64,000 nt of DNA from Pseudochelatococcus sp047501465 (GTDB lineage: Bacteria > Pseudomonadota > Alphaproteobacteria > Rhizobiales > Beijerinckiaceae). The notes under the pieces were generated by a model. The model was not told the DNA's origin and ran no database searches. It worked only from the letters and a program-made list of their open reading frames with translations. The stretch spans positions 1 through 64,000 of the forward strand of contig NZ_JAZDRL010000002.1 of NCBI RefSeq assembly GCF_047501465.1. The letters are read 5' to 3'. This document shows positions 19,366 to 27,845 of this stretch, one piece after another. Numbering within the stretch: the stretch's first letter is position 1; each line of letters begins with the position of its first letter. A program made the translations under genes and the position numbers.

Positions 19366-19766
19366 CTGCCGCTCCTTTAGTGCGTCCCTTCTATAAAAGG
19401 TGACGACAATCAACCAGTTAAGCAACCATCAATGCAGCCTTAATCAACACCCGCCCATTGAAGCGCCATAAGAAAGCTATGCCCTGTTGGATGCACTGCA
19501 AGCAAGGCTTTTTGAGAGAATAGCGAATTAACAATTGCTCATGTTGACATGGAGCAGCCAGAATATTCGCCTTTCGAAGCCTTAAACGCTTAATTGCCAT
19601 GCTGGTTTGACAATAAAATCTCTAAATTTCAATCATGGCAAATATGGCGCTTGGCATTGTTGCCCATAAGCTGTTACCCTATAGGCAACATGTAAACATA
19701 GAATGGGGCGTGTTGCCGGGATATCGAATGATCCTAAGCACGACAGTTCTAACAGGATTTTAGGCC
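19366..19766. other. Intergenic region between mdtA and ppx
   Basis: About 400 bases holding the divergent promoters. It is more A+T-rich than its flanks. No regulator gene, RNA gene or repeat was recognised. Confidence 0.4.
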
Positions 19767-21029
19767 GTGACGGTCAACGATGAAGCTGGGGTCAGCTGTA
19801 GCGGGACCACGGCCGAGCTGACTGATGCGTATCAGCGGCGAAGCGTGGCCAGGGTGGCAGAGCCACCCAGAACCAGCGTGAGAGGATCACGCGGGTCACA
19901 GCATTTTTTTGACTCGCGATATCTCGATCGCAATCATTTTCGCGGCGCATGCACTTATGCAGCGCTCGATCTGGGCACCAACAATTGCCGTCTGCTTGTG
20001 GCAGAGCCAACCTTTGACAATTTTCGCGTTGTCGATGCCTTCTCCCGTACTGTGCGGCTGGGTGAGGGGTTGGCAAGTGTCAACCGTCTTGGCGACGAGG
20101 CCATTGCACGCGCCATTGATGCGCTGAAGATATGCCGCGCCAAAATGGACGCGCGACGGGTTGGACGCGCCCGGCTCATCGCAACAGAAGCCTGCCGTGC
20201 TGCAATTAATGGGCAAGACTTCATCGACCGTGTGGAAACGGAAACCGGCCTGTTGCTGGAGGTTGTGGATCGTGAGACAGAAGCGCTTCTGGCTGTCAGC
20301 GGATGCACGGGGCTAGCTGATCCAGCGGCCACAAGCGTTGTCGTATTTGATATCGGCGGCGGCTCAACCGAAATAGTCTGGACCAGCACCCGCAAGCACT
20401 TCGAACACGAAAGCAATGGCCCTTCTGATGCACAAATTACATACGGCACGGAACGCTTTAGAGCGCCTGCTGTAAACGGCATTTCACCTTCAACATCCAA
20501 CCGACGTGATAACGGCCATTGTGTGCGCGCATGGGCATCATTGCCACTTGGTGTTGTCACCTTGGCAGAGCGCTTCGGTGGTGTTGAAGTCACCCGGGAT
20601 GTCTTTACTGCCATGGTGCAGGAAGTGGAGCGCCAACTCGCTCCATTTGCCTGGCGCGCTCGTAATGCCTCTCGCATGCATGGCTTTCATCTTCTTGGCA
20701 CTTCAGGCACGGTAACAACGGTTGCAGGCGTTCATCTCAATCTTCCACGCTATGATCGGCGACAGGTTGACGGGCTGTGGATGGATGATCGCGACGTAGC
20801 CAAGGTAATTGCGTTCCTTGCCGATTGTTCATACGCGGAACGTGTCGCCAATCCTTGCATTGGCACTGATAGGGCAGACCTTGTACTGGCAGGCTGCGCT
20901 ATTCTTGAAGCTATTCGCCGCGCCTTTCCCAGCCCACGCCTTCGTGTGGCTGATAGAGGGCTGCGTGAAGGTATCCTGCTCAATATGATGCAGGAAGATA
21001 ACGTTTGGAATAGGAGACCAAAAGCGTGA
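19767..21029 (+). CDS. ppx: Exopolyphosphatase / guanosine pentaphosphatase (Ppx/GppA)
   Basis: Hydrolyses inorganic polyphosphate or pppGpp. The ASKHA fold motifs are clear: phosphate-1 YAALDLGTNNCRLLVAEP (about residues 64-81) and phosphate-2 VVFDIGGGSTEIVW (about 194-207). The 60-residue N-terminal extension before the fold is poorly conserved and basic. The frame starts at a GTG. Its stop overlaps the GTG start of rlmE by 4 bases, so the two are coupled, as in other Rhizobiales. Ppx versus GppA cannot be told from sequence. Confidence 0.92.
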   Translation: MTVNDEAGVSCSGTTAELTDAYQRRSVARVAEPPRTSVRGSRGSQHFFDSRYLDRNHFRGACTYAALDLGTNNCRLLVAEPTFDNFRVVDAFSRTVRLGEGLASVNRLGDEAIARAIDALKICRAKMDARRVGRARLIATEACRAAINGQDFIDRVETETGLLLEVVDRETEALLAVSGCTGLADPAATSVVVFDIGGGSTEIVWTSTRKHFEHESNGPSDAQITYGTERFRAPAVNGISPSTSNRRDNGHCVRAWASLPLGVVTLAERFGGVEVTRDVFTAMVQEVERQLAPFAWRARNASRMHGFHLLGTSGTVTTVAGVHLNLPRYDRRQVDGLWMDDRDVAKVIAFLADCSYAERVANPCIGTDRADLVLAGCAILEAIRRAFPSPRLRVADRGLREGILLNMMQEDNVWNRRPKA

Positions 21030-21799
21030 GCTCGGGGACCGCAGGCGGCGGAAAAGGTAAAAGCGGCGGGGCCAAAAGCGGATCCGGCAAAGCCGGTGAG
21101 GGCGCGCGTTCGCTCAAAGTGCGTGTGAAGACGGCTGCCAAGCGCTCTGTCGCATCGGCGCGTTGGTTATCGCGACAGTTGAATGATCCTTACGTGGCCC
21201 GCGCCAAACGTGAGGGATATCGCTCGCGTGCAGCATTCAAGCTGCTTGAGATGGATGAAAAGTACAAGCTGCTAAAAACCAATCAGCGCGTTATCGATCT
21301 AGGTGCAGCACCTGGTGGCTGGTCGCAAGTTGCGGCACAAAAGGTGGGAATTAAAGCTGGCAAAGGCCGCGTGGTTGGTCTTGATCTGCTGGAAATCGAG
21401 CCATTGACTGGCGTAGATTTTATCCAGCTAGACTTTCTCGCCCCCGAAGCACCAGGCCTGTTGATTGAGATGCTGGGCGGCCCCGCTGATTTGGTGCTGT
21501 CGGATATGGCGGCAAACGCTACGGGACATAAAAAGACAGATCATCTCAGGATCATGGGGCTGGCCGAAACCGCTCTTGAATTTGCGAGACAGGTGCTTGC
21601 CCCGGGCGGTGTATTTCTCGCTAAAGTGCTACAAGGCGGCACAGAAAATGCGCTTTTGAATGATCTGAAACGCGACTTTGCGGCAGTGCGACACGTCAAG
21701 CCTGCAGCCAGCCGCGCGGATTCAGCGGAATTATATGTTCTTGCGACAGGCTACAGAGGCAAAAGAAGCGCATTGATTACGCCCGATGACGGCGCCTGA
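21026..21799 (+). CDS. rlmE: 23S rRNA (uridine-2552-2'-O)-methyltransferase RlmE (FtsJ)
   Basis: Methylates U2552 in the A-loop of 23S rRNA during late large-subunit assembly. The Rossmann motif VIDLGAAPGGWSQVA (about residues 89-103) and DLVLSDMAANATGHKKTDH (about 152-170) are diagnostic; the K-D-K-E tetrad of the family appears to be present. The 257-residue product has an N-terminal extension of Gly, Ser and Lys residues (the first 35 or so) not needed for the fold. Translation starts at a GTG overlapping the ppx stop. Confidence 0.94.
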   Translation: MSSGTAGGGKGKSGGAKSGSGKAGEGARSLKVRVKTAAKRSVASARWLSRQLNDPYVARAKREGYRSRAAFKLLEMDEKYKLLKTNQRVIDLGAAPGGWSQVAAQKVGIKAGKGRVVGLDLLEIEPLTGVDFIQLDFLAPEAPGLLIEMLGGPADLVLSDMAANATGHKKTDHLRIMGLAETALEFARQVLAPGGVFLAKVLQGGTENALLNDLKRDFAAVRHVKPAASRADSAELYVLATGYRGKRSALITPDDGA

Positions 21800-21803
21800 T
21801 GCA

Positions 21804-22661
21804 CTACGCATTGCGGATAAAGGGCTTTAGCTGCTCGGACAGGTGACTATCGGCGTGAATGAACCAGAAATTGTTCAGGTAGCGCCTTTCACTGCCAATA
21901 CGATAGTTGAAACTCTCCTGCGCTAGATCATCCAGGCTTTGCATCGCAAGAATGTCTTCTGTTCTTGTGATGGAAACCGCCTCCAGCGAACCTCCGATAC
22001 GCGATATATAAGTTGAATAACCTTGCTCGGCCAAGCGCTGAAATACTTGCAAACTCTCGCCATTATGCCGCACTTCGGTCTCGATCAGAAACACCGGATG
22101 CATCGACGCAATGGTTTCCTGCATCCCTTCGAGCACCTGAACCTCAAAGCCTTCCACATCAATCTTGATAAAATCGATAGGTGCGGCATCCGCCCATGGG
22201 TTACGCGTGCGAAAATCATCGAACCGAAGAGTTTCAACTTCGATGATCTCGGCATCCTCAAAAGTCTGCTTGAGTGACGCAAGCGCAGAAACAGCCTCGC
22301 TCTTTCGCAGCGGAATGGAAAGACGAGCAGTACCTGATGTATCTGAAAGGGCCACAGCCTGGATGTGTACATGCGATTGCCCCCGGAACAGCATGTTCAG
22401 CAATCGAATCATAAAGGGAACCGGTTCAAAACAAACAAGCAGATCACTGGTGCGTGCAAGAAGCTGCGCATAGGCTCCGGCATTTGCACCCACATCGATA
22501 CTTGTGCGCATGCGTAAAGAAGGAATAATCAGCTCATCAGTATCCGCACATCGACCTGTCAAAGCAGATCCCCAGCGTCGATAAACATATTGAACAAGCA
22601 AGTTCTGTCTTGAGAGTGATTTGATCTGTTCTTTTATAGACAAAACGATATCTCCAGACAA
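21804..22661 (-). CDS. FkbM family methyltransferase
   Basis: A 285-residue SAM-dependent methyltransferase of the FkbM type. The SAM-binding loop is SIDVGANAGAYAQLLA (about residues 54-69), followed by VCFEPVPF, and IDFIKIDVEGFEVQVLEGM (about 162-180) is the family signature. Such enzymes usually O-methylate sugars or natural products, often surface glycans. Nothing nearby shows its substrate. It is convergent with rlmE, only 4 bases between the stops, and its start region faces the ilv leader. Confidence 0.86.
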   Translation of the reverse strand: MSGDIVLSIKEQIKSLSRQNLLVQYVYRRWGSALTGRCADTDELIIPSLRMRTSIDVGANAGAYAQLLARTSDLLVCFEPVPFMIRLLNMLFRGQSHVHIQAVALSDTSGTARLSIPLRKSEAVSALASLKQTFEDAEIIEVETLRFDDFRTRNPWADAAPIDFIKIDVEGFEVQVLEGMQETIASMHPVFLIETEVRHNGESLQVFQRLAEQGYSTYISRIGGSLEAVSITRTEDILAMQSLDDLAQESFNYRIGSERRYLNNFWFIHADSHLSEQLKPFIRNA

Positions 22662-22841
22662 TTTTTGCTACTTTTTCAACTTTCGATTGAAAATATCATT
22701 GCCCATAATGGTGTCAATGACATTCTATATTTCACTCTGTTGAATGTTGCCCTCTTGCAGAAAATGATTCATTAAATCAGCTAAAGAAGCCTCGATAATC
22801 AACAAAAACACGTCTTAGGTCAAAAAATGTGCGCTTGACGC

Positions 22842-22870
22842 TTGACCGATCGTTTCGTGTGGACTAGCTT
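22842..22870 (+). promoter_or_regulatory. Candidate promoter of the ilvB leader
   Basis: TTGACC (22842-22847) and TAGCTT (22865-22870) are separated by 17 bases. Initiation would fall about 25-30 bases before the leader peptide start, a fitting arrangement for an attenuated operon. Confidence 0.5.
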
Positions 22871-22900
22871 TTTAGCAACATTCAGGAAGGCACGCGTGTA

Positions 22901-22951
22901 ATGCACATGAACCTTATCGTATCGGGGGCGCCATCGACGGAGCGGGAATAG
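22901..22951 (+). CDS. Leader peptide of the ilvBN attenuator
   Basis: A 16-codon reading frame, MHMNLIVSGAPSTERE, preceded by AGGAAGG (22884-22890). Codons 5-7 are CTT-ATC-GTA, i.e. Leu, Ile and Val side by side, exactly the three end products of the pathway encoded downstream. The peptide overlaps the 5' arm of a hairpin (22928-22935 with 22967-22974) and is followed by an intrinsic terminator before ilvB. Ribosome stalling at the Leu-Ile-Val codons when these amino acids are scarce would favour read-through. The mechanism is inferred; the sequence elements are seen directly. Confidence 0.8.
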   Translation: MHMNLIVSGAPSTERE

Positions 22952-22974
22952 CCCGCTAATCCGGCAGATGGCGC
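22928..22974 (+). promoter_or_regulatory. Leader hairpin of the ilv attenuator
   Basis: GCGCCATC (22928-22935) pairs perfectly with GATGGCGC (22967-22974). Inside it AGCGGG (22941-22946) pairs with CCCGCT (22952-22957). The 5' arm lies within the leader peptide frame, directly after the Leu-Ile-Val codons, so a stalled ribosome would occupy or expose it. Confidence 0.7.
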
Positions 22975-22978
22975 ACAG

Positions 22979-23000
22979 GGGTCCTTCGGGGCCCTTTTTT
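22979..23000 (+). terminator. Attenuator terminator upstream of ilvB
   Basis: GGGTCC and GGGCCC form a 6-bp stem (one G-U pair) around a TTCG tetraloop and are followed by six T. It lies about 80 bases before the ilvB start, inside the transcript leader, and so acts on ilvB expression. Confidence 0.85.
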
Positions 23001-23078
23001 GTTGCCTGAACTGGAATTCGTCACCGCATCTCAAGGGTAATAAACCGCATTAGCGGATGAAATAGACGGAGCAGGGCG

Positions 23079-24839
23079 ATGAGTGAGACGATAACCGGCG
23101 CTGAAATGGTAATCCGGGCGCTGCAAGATCAAGGTGTTGAGCATATATTTGGTTATCCGGGCGGCGCCGTACTTCCCATTTATGATGCGCTATTTCATCA
23201 GAATAAGGTTCGCCACATTCTCGTGCGGCATGAACAGGCTGCCGTGCATGCTGCAGAAGGCTATGCCCGCTCTACGGGCAAAGTGGGATGCGTGCTCGTC
23301 ACTTCCGGCCCCGGCGCTACAAATGCTGTTACCGGCCTGACCGATGCCATGATGGACTCAATCCCGCTGGTCGTTATTACTGGACAGGTGCCAACATACG
23401 TCATCGGCTCGGATGCGTTTCAGGAAGCTGACACGGTCGGCATTACGCGCCACTGCACCAAGCACAACTACCTAGTGAAGGACACGGCAGACCTGCCGCG
23501 CATCCTCCACGAAGCTTTTTATGTGGCAACCCATGGCCGCCCTGGCCCTGTTGTGGTTGATATCCCGAAAAATGTGCAGTTCAGCAGCGCTCCCTATGAG
23601 CGTTTGGCTGACAATCAGCACAAGACCTACCGGCCTAAATTGCAGGGTGATCCAGCACGCATCAACGCCGCCGTGGAGTTAATGACACGCGCTCAACGCC
23701 CAATTCTTTATACGGGAGGCGGCGTCATCAATTCAGGTCCGGAGGCGACAGCGCTTTTACGTGAATTTGCCCGGATGACAGGCTTTCCCGTAACATCCAC
23801 CCTGATGGGGCTTGGGGCATTCCCGGCTTCGCATCCGCAGTTCCTTGGCATGCTGGGCATGCATGGAACATATGAAGCCAACCTCGCCATGCATGGCGCA
23901 GATTTGATCATTGCTGTCGGCTCAAGATTTGACGACCGGATCACGGGTCGGCTTGATGCCTTCGCCCCCAATGCGCGCAAGATCCATATCGATATTGATC
24001 CTTCTTCAATTAATAAGACTGTGAAGGTCGATATCGGCATTGTTGGTGATTGCGCCCATGTGCTGCACGAAATGGTTCAGCTCTGGAAAGATATTGGCCC
24101 CACGATTGACAAACAGCGCTATGCCCCATGGTGGGCAGACATTGCAAGCTGGCGCTCGCGCAATTGTCTCGCTTATCGCAACGAGGGCAGCTACATCAAG
24201 CCGCAATACGCACTGGAACGGCTAGAAGCATTGACCAAAAGCTATGACCGTTACATCAGCACGGAAGTTGGCCAGCACCAGATGTGGGCGGCCCAGTTCC
24301 TGCATTTTGAAGAGCCAAACCGATGGCTGACATCGGGCGGCCTCGGCACAATGGGCTATGGCCTCCCAGCTGCGATTGGAGCACAGGTCGCTCACCCCGA
24401 TGCACTCGTTATCGATGTAGCCGGCGAAGCCTCTATCCAGATGAATATGCAAGAAATGTCGACGGCTCTGCAATACCGTTTGCCGGTCAAGATTTTCATT
24501 CTGAATAACCAATACATGGGTATGGTGCGCCAATGGCAGGAGTTGCTGCATGGCGGGCGTTATTCAGAGAGTTACTCTGATGCATTGCCGGATTTCGTAA
24601 AGCTTGCTGAAGCTTATGGAGGCACCGGCATCCGCTGCGATAAGGCGGAAGACCTTGATGCTGCAATCATCCAGATGATTGAAACACCTGGCCCTGTGAT
24701 CTTCGATTGTCTGGTCGATCCGGCCGAAAACTGCTTCCCGATGATCCCATCAGGCAAGGCCCACAATGAAATCCTACTGGGGGATGCAGCCACCAATATT
24801 GGCTCCATCATCGACGATAAAGGCAAAGCGCTTGTTTAA
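23079..24839 (+). CDS. ilvB: Acetolactate synthase, large subunit
   Basis: Thiamine-diphosphate enzyme that starts valine, leucine and isoleucine synthesis by condensing two pyruvates, or pyruvate with 2-oxobutyrate. The 586-residue protein has the N-terminal EHIFGYPGGAVLPIYDAL with catalytic Glu in HEQAAVHAAEGYAR (about residue 52), the FAD-binding middle domain (VGSRFDDRITG) and the C-terminal ThDP domain ending in the Mg-binding NNQYMGM. Odd: the Asp of the usual GD(G/A) metal motif is Glu here (VAGEAS, residue 450, codon GAA at 24426). Start by GGAGCAGGGCG. ilvN follows on the same strand. Confidence 0.97.
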   Translation: MSETITGAEMVIRALQDQGVEHIFGYPGGAVLPIYDALFHQNKVRHILVRHEQAAVHAAEGYARSTGKVGCVLVTSGPGATNAVTGLTDAMMDSIPLVVITGQVPTYVIGSDAFQEADTVGITRHCTKHNYLVKDTADLPRILHEAFYVATHGRPGPVVVDIPKNVQFSSAPYERLADNQHKTYRPKLQGDPARINAAVELMTRAQRPILYTGGGVINSGPEATALLREFARMTGFPVTSTLMGLGAFPASHPQFLGMLGMHGTYEANLAMHGADLIIAVGSRFDDRITGRLDAFAPNARKIHIDIDPSSINKTVKVDIGIVGDCAHVLHEMVQLWKDIGPTIDKQRYAPWWADIASWRSRNCLAYRNEGSYIKPQYALERLEALTKSYDRYISTEVGQHQMWAAQFLHFEEPNRWLTSGGLGTMGYGLPAAIGAQVAHPDALVIDVAGEASIQMNMQEMSTALQYRLPVKIFILNNQYMGMVRQWQELLHGGRYSESYSDALPDFVKLAEAYGGTGIRCDKAEDLDAAIIQMIETPGPVIFDCLVDPAENCFPMIPSGKAHNEILLGDAATNIGSIIDDKGKALV

Positions 24840-25075
24840 AACGAGATAAGGCGCAACATCAGAAGATCAGCATAATCCATTGATGTTGCGTCATATTAAT
24901 GCGTTATATAGCCTTGAGTAAATCATTCAATCTGCCTTGTGGGTTGTCTAATCATCGTTTCTGCCTGTATGACCGAAAGTTGGTAACTGTCATGAAACAT
25001 GTTTCACCTTCACTGCTGCCACCATCCTCACCCGGCGTCGACGCGACCGGGAACCAATCGCCCGGAACCCTGTCC

Positions 25076-25609
25076 ATGACCTCAATTTATTCCGATGCAC
25101 CTCCACCAACTCCGGTGTTTCGCCATACACTCGCGGTGATTGTCGATAACGAGCCGGGTGTGCTCGCCCGCATTGCCGGCCTGTTTTCAGGCCGCGGATA
25201 TAATATCGAGAGCTTGACGGTATCGGAAACCCAGCATGAAGCTCATTTGTCACGCATTACTATCGTAACTGCGGGGACGGCGGCAGTCATCGTGCAGATC
25301 AAGGCACAACTTTCACGGCTTATACCAGTACACCGCGTGACAGATCTCACCGTTGAAAGCGAAGCGGTAGAGCGTGAACTTGTGTTGCTGAAAGTCGTGG
25401 GGCAGGGCGAACAACGCCTTGAGGCTTTGCGACTTGCACAAGCTTTTGGTGCACGCACGATAGATGCCACGCTTAAATCATTCATCTTTGAGCTAACAGG
25501 CACCTCGGATGAGACCGAGCGTTTCATCAACCTGATGACAGACTGCGGCCTCGTTGAAGTATCGCGGACAGGCATTGCTGCTCTGAGCCGAGGCGCTGAG
25601 GCATTATAA
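25076..25609 (+). CDS. ilvN: Acetolactate synthase, regulatory small subunit
   Basis: Binds and activates IlvB and gives it valine feedback control. The ACT domain begins at HTLAVIVDNEPGVLARIAGLFSGRGYNIESL and is followed by the second ALS_ss_C domain (ERELVLLKV onward). The start is uncertain: the frame is open from 24899, and ATG codons at 24992 and 25076 are both possible. I chose 25076, about 18 residues before the ACT domain, because it has a modest GGAA before it and gives a usual size of 177 residues. The 240-base spacing to ilvB (or less with an earlier start) is unusual but consistent with one transcript. Confidence 0.93.
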   Translation: MTSIYSDAPPPTPVFRHTLAVIVDNEPGVLARIAGLFSGRGYNIESLTVSETQHEAHLSRITIVTAGTAAVIVQIKAQLSRLIPVHRVTDLTVESEAVERELVLLKVVGQGEQRLEALRLAQAFGARTIDATLKSFIFELTGTSDETERFINLMTDCGLVEVSRTGIAALSRGAEAL

Positions 25610-25675
25610 AACAATATGCGCTGCACGACGGACAAAAATGAGAGCGGAATGTGCTGCAATCACAATGCAAACCGC

Positions 25676-26233
25676 TTATCCCTTGAATCCACCAGCATCT
25701 AGATACTGCTGCTCTTCATCTGTCGTATCTCTTCCCAAGGCAGGATTACGATGCGGAAAACGACCAAAACGGGCAATGATATCGCGATGGATATGTGCGA
25801 ATTTAAGCCCTTCATCATTGCCCAACGTTTGGTAGAGCGCGACACAATGGTCCTGATCGGCAAGGTTTTCGGAATGCATGAAAGGCAGATAGAAAAAACC
25901 GCGCAGGTCGGTCGAGACATGCTGATCATGCTTGGCTGCAAGCGAGCGGCGCGCAACTGCGAGCGCCAGAGGATCAGCTGCGAAGGCACGTGCTTTTCCG
26001 CGGAACATCTGCCGTGGAAACTGATCAAGCACAATGGTCAGCGCCAAAGCACCATCGGCAGTCGCCTCCCATGGGTGACGATGATTGAGAATGTGCTCGT
26101 TTTCAGCAATGAATTCATAAAGCGTGAAAAAGCGCTCACGCACCGCCTCATCAAAAGCATCATTCTGCGCAAACCACATTGCAGGGCCAGCATTGCGCCA
26201 GAAATCAAGTACTTCGCGAATGGCGTCCGTCAT
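25676..26233 (-). CDS. DUF924 family protein
   Basis: A 185-residue protein of the widespread DUF924 family, recognised from VLDFWRNAGPAMWFAQNDAFD at the N-terminus, VLDQFPRQMFRG and FYLPFMHSENLADQ. The fold is helical and TPR-like; no activity is established in the family. The ATG at 26233 is preceded by GGAAGG, while the frame's longer form to 26335 has no support. It interrupts the ilv genes on the opposite strand, between ilvN and ilvC. Confidence 0.88.
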   Translation of the reverse strand: MTDAIREVLDFWRNAGPAMWFAQNDAFDEAVRERFFTLYEFIAENEHILNHRHPWEATADGALALTIVLDQFPRQMFRGKARAFAADPLALAVARRSLAAKHDQHVSTDLRGFFYLPFMHSENLADQDHCVALYQTLGNDEGLKFAHIHRDIIARFGRFPHRNPALGRDTTDEEQQYLDAGGFKG

Positions 26234-26422
26234 GCTGTTTCCTTCCTCACAGATGGTTGGATATCTTCTGTATCGCATCTTCATACGCGTAGCGCTTTCA
26301 TGGCGCCATGCATAAAACACTCTTGACCGTTCCACCTTTCACTTATTATCAGCAAGGTGGAACAATAAACTAACCGTGAATGGCCTATAGCCATAACGAT
26401 GTTGCCAGAGAAAGGGCATCTT

Positions 26423-27442
26423 ATGCGTGTTTATTACGATCGTGACGCCGACATCAATCTCATCAAGGGTAAGAAGGTCGCGATCATCGGCTATGGCAGC
26501 CAAGGTCACGCCCATGCGCTAAACTTGCGTGATTCCGGCGTTAAGGAGCTTGCAGTTGGTCTGCGTGCTGATTCCTCTAGCGTGAAGAAGGCAGAATCCG
26601 CGGGCCTCAAGGTACTGACTCCGGCAGAGGCTGCAAAGTGGGCCGATGTCGTGATGATGCTAACGCCAGATGAACTGCAAGCCGATATCTATAATGAAAG
26701 TCTGCATGCCAACATGAAGCCGGGCGCAGCCCTGCTGTTCGCACATGGGCTCAATGTTCACTTTAACCTGATCGAGCCCCGCAAGGATCTTGACGTGCTC
26801 ATGGTCGCGCCCAAGGGGCCTGGCCACACGGTACGCTCGGAATACCAGCGCGGCGGCGGCGTGCCGACATTGATCGCTATTGCGCAGGACGCAACCGGCA
26901 ACGCCCACGACATCGCGCTCTCCTATGCTTCAGCTAATGGCGGCGGCCGTGCAGGCATCATCGAAACGACATTCAAGGAAGAGTGCGAGACCGACCTCTT
27001 CGGCGAACAGGTTGTGTTGTGCGGCGGTATCGTAGAACTAATTCGCGCTGGCTTCGAGACCCTCGTGGAAGCGGGCTATGCACCAGAAATGGCATATTTC
27101 GAATGCCTGCATGAAACCAAGCTGATTGTTGACCTGATTTATGAAGGCGGCATTGCCAACATGAATTACTCAATCTCAAACACGGCGGAATATGGCGAAT
27201 ATGTTACCGGCCCGCGCATTATCACAGCTGAAACCAAAGCTGAGATGAAACGTGTATTGACGGATATCCAATCCGGCAAGTTCACGCGTGATTGGATGCT
27301 GGAGAACAAGGTCAACCAGACCTCATTCAAGGCAACTCGCGCCCGCAACAATGCGCACCAGATTGAAGAAGTAGGCGCAAAGCTACGCGCCATGATGCCA
27401 TGGATCCAGGAAAAAGCCCTGGTAGACAAGAGCCGCAACTAA
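26423..27442 (+). CDS. ilvC: Ketol-acid reductoisomerase (NADP+)
   Basis: Second common enzyme of branched-chain amino acid synthesis: isomerises and reduces acetolactate to dihydroxyisovalerate using NADPH and Mg. The short class I form of 339 residues is seen: VAIIGYGSQGHAHALNLRDSG binds the nucleotide, with DPSS-like loop residues RADSSS setting NADP preference, and the C-terminal knotted domain carries the metal ligands in ETDLFGEQ and ECLHE. The start at MRVYYDRDAD is the family start; an ATG 24 bases upstream is less likely. A strong terminator follows. Confidence 0.97.
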   Translation: MRVYYDRDADINLIKGKKVAIIGYGSQGHAHALNLRDSGVKELAVGLRADSSSVKKAESAGLKVLTPAEAAKWADVVMMLTPDELQADIYNESLHANMKPGAALLFAHGLNVHFNLIEPRKDLDVLMVAPKGPGHTVRSEYQRGGGVPTLIAIAQDATGNAHDIALSYASANGGGRAGIIETTFKEECETDLFGEQVVLCGGIVELIRAGFETLVEAGYAPEMAYFECLHETKLIVDLIYEGGIANMNYSISNTAEYGEYVTGPRIITAETKAEMKRVLTDIQSGKFTRDWMLENKVNQTSFKATRARNNAHQIEEVGAKLRAMMPWIQEKALVDKSRN

Positions 27443-27504
27443 AGCTCATAGACTCTTGCATGCCTGACAATAGGTATGCTGGATAATTGTTTCAAGTTTA
27501 AAGG

Positions 27505-27539
27505 CGAGGGACGTCTACGCGACGTATCCCTCGTTTTTT
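27505..27539 (+). terminator. Rho-independent terminator of ilvC
   Basis: CGAGGGACGTC pairs with GACG and TCCCTCG (a two-base bulge in between) around TACGC, followed by six T. It isolates ilvC from the A+T-rich gene downstream. Confidence 0.9.
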
Positions 27540-27845
27540 ATGGCCTAAACAATCAAGTGCTTATCAAATCCCCCAGCCATCATGCTTTAACCTGGGCCCA
27601 CTAAGCCATTTATTCAGCGCTCTCAAAATTAACTTGAATTAATCCATATATGTCTATATTGTGGCATAAAGCGTCATTTTTACGGCGCAAGGGTGACGTA
27701 TGAGGATAGTTACTGTACTGAGCTTTTTTTCATTACTGCCAAGTTTAAAGATGCAGGAGAAAATAATGCTATTACCGTCAAGTTATGAAGTAAAAATTCT
27801 TAATTAGAAAGATACTTAAAGAATATATCAGTAGGGGCATTAGAT
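27540..27845. other. A+T-rich region upstream of the IPK-like gene, with a possible short upstream frame
   Basis: About 300 bases, A+T-rich. It holds a small frame ATG 27751 (or in-frame ATG 27766) to TAG 27807, giving MQEKIMLLPSSYEVKILN; the inner ATG has AGGAG (27755-27759) at six bases. The stop lies 38 bases before the kinase-like gene. Whether it is translated or regulatory is unknown. No typical promoter or repeat was identified. Confidence 0.35.
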
